A stretch of 64,000 bases of DNA from the NCBI GenBank assembly GCA_963971285.1, contig OZ020244.1, positions 18,228,001 through 18,292,000 of the forward strand, written 5' to 3'. Shown here one piece after another: positions 63,219 through 64,000 of the stretch; positions within the stretch are counted from its first letter, which is position 1; each line of letters opens with the position of its first letter. Position numbers and translations under genes: made by a program. The notes under the pieces were generated by a model. That model was not told the origin of the DNA. It did no database searches and saw only the letters and a program-made list of their open reading frames with translations. Origin of the DNA: Astropecten irregularis (lineage: Eukaryota > Echinodermata > Asteroidea > Paxillosida > Astropectinidae).

Positions 63219-63462
63219 GCCTTTTCCCACTTGACCAATCTCGGGGGTGGCCCCGGGGTGACGCAGGGGTGAAAATAAGCCACGATTCCCACTTGAAATG
63301 TTCACCCCTCCGTCACCCCCGAGCCACTCCTGAGCCACCCCCGAGATTGCCTTATCTCCGGGGTTAGTTCAACCCTGCTCGGGACCAGGGTTGAAATTTT
63401 CACCCCGGGGTGGCGCCGGGGTGAGTTCGCCCCGGGGATGAGCGCTCTAGTGGGAAAAGGCT
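63219..63462. mobile_element. TIR element GCCTTTTCCCACTTG, GGGGTGAC-rich
   Basis: The ends are GCCTTTTCCCACTTGACC and the inverse TCTAGTGGGAAAAGGC. The interior consists of palindromic GC-rich modules (CTCGGGGGTGGCCCCGGGGT, CACCCCGGGGTGGCGCCGGG). The layout resembles the 55247-55752 element but the sequence differs. No ORF. Confidence 0.65.
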
Positions 63463-64000
63463 TTTTGTGTTTATGCATTGTGTGCATACATGTACAGTAG
63501 GCCTATACAGTAGGTAGTACCTGGGTGGGGACAAATCGTTACATGTACATATGCACAGTACAGGTCTACATACATGTAAACCCTAGTACACTAGGCCTTA
63601 CACCTTTGTACATTTATGCATTGTGTACCTGATGGAAATCCTTGAAGAGAGTTTTTACCTATGATACTGTATTCATTAATTTCTACATAATGTACATGTA
63701 CATGTGGATGCAGCACTAGCAATATCACAGAGCTCAATCCTAGCTCTATGATGAAATATGTAGGCCTACACTGTACATGTACAGTGTACATGTACATGTG
63801 TACCTGTAAAACTAATTAGGCCTACATGTACAGTATAACTTTGGGCTGTTCCAATTAGTGATTGAATTCTTACAAAACAAATCAAAACTGTATGATGGTT
63901 TTCTTTGCGATTGTTATTTATATCCTGCGCATCAGAGCCTACATGTACATGTACATCCGGACAATTTACAAGGATGTCATTAGGGAGGAAGTGTGGCAAA

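Larger units (their letters stand above)
54146..64000 (+). other. probable long intron, repeat-rich
   Basis: No convincing exon in nearly 10 kb. It holds two TIR elements (listed separately), a GTGTGT/poly-G tract at about 57770-57800, A/T homopolymers near 59417, 59474 and 59816, and many TACATGTACATGTA runs (for example 54570-54600, 61540-61560, 63775-63800). A GATCCTAGTAGGATCTTT repeat fragment is at about 55765-55810. Confidence 0.4.

Overview
This window is eukaryotic and most likely comes from a marine deuterostome such as an echinoderm. Genes are split into short phase-conserved exons with GT-AG introns. Introns and spacers are packed with foldback and terminal-inverted-repeat (TIR) elements, and words such as TAGGCCTA and TGTACA are abundant. 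The assignment is an inference: no species-diagnostic gene is present.

Layout. (1) 256-3720, minus strand: four internal exons of a CCDC66-like gene (5' end not found, 3' end outside the window). (2) 6692-17641, minus strand: two intact cytochrome P450 family 4 genes (A and B), ten exons each. They lie in tandem 7-kb duplicated units, 4775-11119 and 11123-18583. (3) 17642-24683: spacer between the divergent gene pairs, made largely of foldback or TIR elements, including a nested pair with TTAA target sites. (4) 24684-36282 and 38170-43473, plus strand: two more intact CYP4 genes (C and D). All four share the same ten-exon structure and intron phases. Gene C has a 6.7-kb first intron full of inserted material. 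(5) 43474-48543: spacer with repeats and G/C homopolymers. (6) 48544-64000, plus strand: two candidate alternative first coding exons (48544-48630 and 54101-54145, both ending in phase 0) of an unidentified gene whose body lies to the right. The rest looks intronic.

Function. The four P450s are probably microsomal monooxygenases of the fatty-acid omega-hydroxylase type. They carry an N-terminal membrane anchor, the I-helix GHDTT motif, the K-helix ExxR and the FSAGPRNCIG heme loop. A, B and D keep the CYP4-typical glutamate before GHDTT, while C has glycine there. The strongest observations are this heme-ligation difference, the resolved tandem duplication with insertions that postdate it, and small TIR families with readable target-site duplications (9 bp, TTAA, 8 bp and TA). 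I found no prokaryote-type system, CRISPR array or operon.
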